This document shows positions 59,728-64,000 of a stretch of DNA of 64,000 nt, piece after piece; positions within the stretch are counted from its first letter, which is position 1; every line of letters starts with the position of its first letter. The notes under the pieces are model-generated. The model did not search any database and was not told the origin of the DNA. It was given only the letters and a program-made list of their open reading frames with translations. Made by a program: the position numbers and the translations under genes. The DNA is from Cyanophora paradoxa (Eukaryota > Glaucocystophyceae > Cyanophorales > Cyanophoraceae), in contig QPMI01000192.1 of the NCBI GenBank assembly GCA_004431415.1, forward strand, positions 108,873 through 172,872. Reading direction: 5' to 3'.

Positions 59728-60607
59728 ATGAATCGACTTGTTAATATTGATAGCAGGGATAGAAGCCAAGGACAAAATGAAAACTCTTACAGGGTCACTC
59801 TCACAACTCCAGTAGAGAGACCAAGGGAATGTAGGGTTCTCTATGCAGAGATTCCAAACAGTATCTATAACAGTGTGGGAACTGATCATCTAACAGTTCA
59901 GTTTAATTACAAGATGGTTCATACAATGAAATCATCACACAGAAAGTGTATCCCCTTCCCAGTGGCTACATTAACCAGGGTCATTTTGGGGTAACACACC
60001 CTTATAATTATGGGCTGAACTATTCAAGCTTCCAAACCATTGCAGGCAAAACAGTAGCTTTTGAGTTCAAGATATTCTATAACCCAACTACCTATAAAGT
60101 GGAGTTTTACAGTAACCATGAGTTTCGTTTTATTGCAAGCAACAGAGAATAGGGAAGCTTTTGGGTGTGAGTTCTACTGAATACACCAATGGTTATTATA
60201 GCACTCCTCCTGCTGGTGGATCTCCCTATCGACCTGAGAACCTTTTAAAGTATGATGGCAAACCTATTACACCTGATCACCCAGCATGGGGAATCACCTT
60301 CTCAGGACCCAGACTCTCCTCAAAGCCCTTGCAATATTATTTTGACAGCAGGAAGATGTCTGATATGAATGCTGAGCAGTATCTGTACATGCATATTAAA
60401 GAGCTGTCCCCCTTTGCCAGCAGACACAATATAATCCCGAAATCGCAACCACATAACCAGGGGGCAATCCTTAGACTGCAATTGAGTAAAGATATAGGCG
60501 GCTATGTTTACCATAGTGGTGAGCATGCCGAATTCATTCAGATAAATGACAGAAACCTGGTGATAAGGGAACTCACTGTGAGTTTAAAGATTACTTTGGT
60601 GAACTGA
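59728..60607 (+). pseudogene. Penton-like protein 2 of PLV-B, frame-shifted
   Basis: It starts MNRLVNIDSRDRSQGQ, with the signature RVLYAEIPNSIYN. Frame changes occur near 59950 and 60150. The last part ends LVIRELTVSLKITLVN, parallel to LDRLTISLRKW in PLV-A. It is divergent from penton 1 across 29 bases containing TATATTTATATATTAAAA. Confidence 0.72.
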
Positions 60608-60781
60608 TTGATATGAATGGAATCGACAATTCTTTTCAGTTGGAGTTTATCGAATAAAGGCACCTGTAAAGTCCACTCTCATTGTGGGAGCATTCACATA
60701 CACAAGGGATAAATGCGAATATACTTGATTCTGAGAGAAAAACCTATGTAAAAGCATCCTTGATGCTGAGAGGAAATCCAC

Positions 60782-62185
60782 TCAATAAAGCAACATCACC
60801 TGAGTTGTGAGCATTGTTAATGTTCTCACAGACATATATTTTGTTCTGCCCATCTGATCGAATAAAAGACCAGTTGATCCCATCAGTGGATGTTGCCACA
60901 TTGAAAGTCTTAATAAAAGCATTGGTGTCCCTGAACCATAGGCAATAACAGAGGAGAGTTCGAAAGTATATGGGAAAGCAACTTGAAGGTATTCAGTGGG
61001 GGTTTCCCATATCTGCTCAGGAGCATAGGCTCCAGCTTCCCAGCCAAATGCTGAAGGTCTAGCCATGAAAGGCTCTTTACCTGTCACAGAGGATGAGGCA
61101 GTGAAGGCATCATCTGCAAGCTGATACCAATTTGCATCCAAAGGAGGTGATGTAGTGAGAGTGGATGATATGTAAGCCTTTGAAGGGTTCTTTAATTCAT
61201 AGTTTGCTACTAGAATGCTGCAAAGCTTATTAATCATATCATTGTTTGCTGCAATGTATGTTCAGTGAATGCAAGCATGTCTGGGATTTTAGAAGTGTCA
61301 TCCAGGGAGCTTACTATATGATTTGGAAGTGGGACTGATAGCCTATAGTATCTCCCATAATCCTGATCATAGTTGTAGGGTAACAACTCCTCCATCTTAT
61401 CAAGGGCAGAAAGCTCACTTGCAGCCATGAGCATGTTAATCAATGGCTTCCATCTGTTGAGGCAATCCATGAGAGAATGCCCCAGCTGTTGACAGTCTCA
61501 TAAGCATAACCCACATAATCAGACTCTAAATGTGGGTCCACCTCTCCACAAGATATACTTATTACTATAAATCATCATCATCACTGTAAATTTCTTTGCA
61601 TGGCTGTAACCACACACACTGGGATTATTGTTTCCCGAAATGGCACCATCAATTAGACAGACATATACTCCCCGATTGAAATCAACAATGCTTACAGGAG
61701 AGAAATATGTAGGAGCAGCAGAAGTAGCCCTAGCAGCAATCTTACAAGGCATAAAGTTGTAATTGTTGTATTTGTGATAAAATTGGTTTCATATCTGAGT
61801 ATCAAAGATGTGATCACAATGTCCTTTAGGGAATCCTGTATTAGTGATCACCAGTAACTGAATTGATTGCAGTCTCCAAGGTCCCACATCATACTTTGTA
61901 TTAAAAGGGCATTTTCGATTATATTTCGAGGATTTGCGAAAATCAAGGGCAGTTGAGTTAGGTAAATATTGTGTAAATCGTTTGCTGTCAGTTTAGGTTC
62001 ACCTGGTTTATCAGGATGCCTTATATTCAAACCTATTGCAATGATCCCACCAGTGGAAGTTCCACTCACAAGATCACAAGATCGATTATTCTCCTGCAGT
62101 TCGATTTCGATTTCTTTTAGCAGCCTGGTTATGATAATGCCCCTTGCACCTCCCCTGATAAAGACAGGCAGATTTTCAAGGGCAT
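60782..62185 (-). pseudogene. Patatin-discoidin protein of PLV-B, in many frame segments
   Basis: It starts MPLKICLSLSG (ATG at 62185). The oxyanion loop GGARG follows after a frame change in TCAGGGGAGG. Then come SGTSTGGIIAIGLNIRH, PLIFANPRNI, ARATSAAPTYFSP, LIDGAISGNNNPSVCGYSHA, PYNYDQDYGRYYRLSVPLP and a discoidin-like end (TEYLQVAFPYTFELSSVIAY). All blocks lie in the order of the PLV-A gene (497 residues) within 468 codons. At least five frame changes are present, but the catalytic Ser and Asp segments survive. Confidence 0.78.
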
Positions 62186-62228
62186 CTTTTTACTTATCAG
62201 GAATTTTATAAATCCATATAGTAAAGCC

Positions 62229-64000
62229 ATGAGCTTAATTACCCACAAAATCTAGAACCATTCAAGATGATATGCAAGCAGCACCAAGCATGTGAACTTT
62301 GATAATATTAAAGTAAAGGGTTCAGTTTCGATTGACCACAGTTCCGATAATTCATCCAAGACTCAATCAAGGAGCATGCTTTATCTGTGAATCAAACCGA
62401 TCCAGATAAGGGGAAGTTAGTGTTGTTTACTTGGGTAATGTGAAAGCAAACCAAGTGCAGAGATCAAGCAACAAGAAGGGACCTAGGAACTCAACCAGTG
62501 GCACTCACCCAGATATACCTTCTAGGTTTGATAGTGGTCGATTGTTTCAATGTTCAAGATGAGCAGGGCAAACAGAACACAGGTTTGCGAATTTACAATG
62601 AGGGCAGCACTGCAAAAGCTGAGGTCCCCCAAGTATTGCAAGTGGTCCCATTGCCACACAAATCAGGTCTCCTACACAAATGATGTCTACCCAAGGATAT
62701 TACATATGACTTTGCAAGGAATGAGCCTTTTGGGTTCTTTACTCCAAAAGATGTCCATCAAAAAAGCCATCAATTACCAATCAACAGTAGCCCCAGTCAA
62801 CCAGTAGCAATCCATTTACATCTGATCTTGTTGAAATGGATAGGCACCTTTTGCCTTTGTATAGCAATGTGAAAGACCTTGGAATTCGAACCAGGCAATG
62901 GCGAAATATCCATGGCAGCAATGTGTATGCAAATGGTGAGAAGCTTGTAAGTGAGAAGACCATAAGAGAGATCTTGAGTATTATGGACCTGTCCCAGTTC
63001 CCTTCCTCTTCCATGGGATCCACCGGATTTAACACCGAAAAAGCAACCAGGCAGAGAGTACACAGCAACTGAGATGTAGCTTTGGGCAGCATATGTGAGT
63101 TGGGAGCAAGTTCGCAATAAACCTATAATTGAACCCAAAAGCAAATAGATGAGCAGTATTTACCTCCGAAGTCGACATATTAGAGCTTGATGAATATCAA
63201 TTCGTTCCAGATGAGGAAGAGTATTTACCAGATGGTTTTGACCCACAAGAATATGAATATGATCAGTTTGACCCAATGAGGAGGAGATACTACCAGATGG
63301 CTTAGATCCACAAGAGTTTGAGTATGAGCAGAACTATGAACCTGATGAGGAGTATTTGCCAGATGGGCATGATCCACCAGCTGTTGATTATGAGCAACCT
63401 TATGAACCCCATGAGGAATATTACCAGATGGATTTCGACCTGAGATCTGGGAGTTCTTTCCTGATTATGACAAATTAAAATAAACCTGCAAAGTATCCCC
63501 AGAGGATCACAATCATGACTGGGATGAGATCTTAGGCAAACCAAAAATCCACCAGAGGATCACAGGCATGATTGGGGTGATTGATGGGATTCCAGATAAT
63601 TTGCACAAGCAACCATGAACACACTTGGGATGAGATCAATGACCAACCAGAATTCAAAGTGGAGCCTCTTGATAACTTGGGGTTTCTCTTTACCAGACTT
63701 GTAATGTCCCTGAAAGGATCTTTTTGAATGAACACTATGTACATGTGAATGGGACACTTGCAAATTCAGCTATGAGAGGACCACTTCATATTAGGACATT
63801 ACCAGGCTCTTATAATCCACCACCTGAACCAGGAGCAACCATACCAAATATCTTTGTGTCAAGCTACATGGAGGCTGACATTCCCACAGATACATTCAGA
63901 GTCCCAACAGACCCAGCAACCTACCAAAATTACAACTCTGCTATACAGGTTCATGTAGCAGATGTAAGCAGTTTAGATGGCTCAAGACCAATGATAGTTT
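62229..64000 (+). pseudogene. Fibre protein of PLV-B, frame-shifted and cut by the window end
   Basis: It probably starts at ATG 62229 (MSLITHKI). Segments in different frames include VQDEQGKQNTGLRIYNEGST (about 62555), similar to IQDESGFQNAAMRIVDNST of the PLV-A fibre. An acidic repeat EEYLPDGFDPQEYEYDQ lies at about 63200-63420, and an open end from about 63700 begins ERIFLNEHYVHVNGTLAN. No right terminal repeat is seen. Confidence 0.55.

Larger units (their letters stand above)
45243..64000. mobile_element. PLV-B, second integrated Polinton-like virus (right end outside window)
   Basis: An A/T-rich, intron-less block encodes integrase, Polinton-type PolB, primase-SF3 helicase, AT-hook proteins, SGCC protein, coiled-coil protein, packaging ATPase, major capsid protein, two penton-like proteins, patatin and fibre. 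The order and strands are those of PLV-A. The left boundary is placed at the inverted repeat. The terminal repeat and duplication cannot be checked because the other end is missing. Many genes are interrupted by single-base frame changes that grow denser to the right, which could be true decay or sequence error. Confidence 0.88.

Overview
The window is nuclear DNA from a microbial eukaryote, probably an alga-like protist. GC-rich, intron-bearing host sequence (short introns, donors often GTGCG or GTGAGT, acceptors GCAG) is interrupted by two AT-richer DNA-virus insertions of the Polinton-like virus (PLV) type. I cannot name the host species from sequence alone.

Layout. (1) 1-6978: host DNA with the exons of a minus-strand, secreted-looking LamG-domain gene (1 to about 4400), then gene-poor DNA. 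(2) 6985-31663: PLV-A, a complete insertion with 517-519 bp inverted terminal repeats and a perfect 6-bp target-site duplication (CAGATG). Its genes, left to right, are a SpeD-like pyruvoyl decarboxylase, a DUF5710 protein, an rve integrase, a DNA polymerase B that runs into an SF1 helicase with an HNH tail, an AT-hook protein, a small SGCC-motif protein, a zinc-ribbon/PD-(D/E)XK nuclease, a basic peptide, a coiled-coil protein, an FtsK/A32 packaging ATPase, an HNH-AP2 endonuclease, a major capsid protein, two penton-like proteins (divergent), a patatin-discoidin lipase and a cluster of fibre proteins. (3) 31670-37053: host intergenic DNA with three small non-autonomous transposons and a tandem repeat. 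(4) 37054-45218: a plus-strand, multi-exon host gene with a signal peptide. (5) About 45243 to beyond 64000: PLV-B, inserted about 25 bp inside an intron of that gene and cut off by the window end. It has a 1.7-kb non-coding left end, an integrase, a Polinton-type PolB, a primase-SF3 helicase, and then the same morphogenesis block as PLV-A in the same order and orientation.

How the parts fit. The ATPase, the major capsid protein and two penton-like proteins would build and fill an icosahedral capsid. Patatin and the fibres would serve entry or attachment, and the integrase explains the chromosomal insertion. The two elements share capsid, packaging, integrase and small DNA-binding genes but carry different replication machines. 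PLV-A also holds two homing-nuclease-like genes at positions that are empty in PLV-B. A shared upstream motif (core GAAATTATTTTC, read on the transcribed strand) precedes genes of both elements.

Quality note. Many PLV-B genes, and three places in PLV-A, are broken by frame changes. Nearly all of the junctions I checked fit a single missing base, often in a C or G run. They become dense towards base 64000. This may be sequencing error rather than true decay, so 'broken' calls are provisional.
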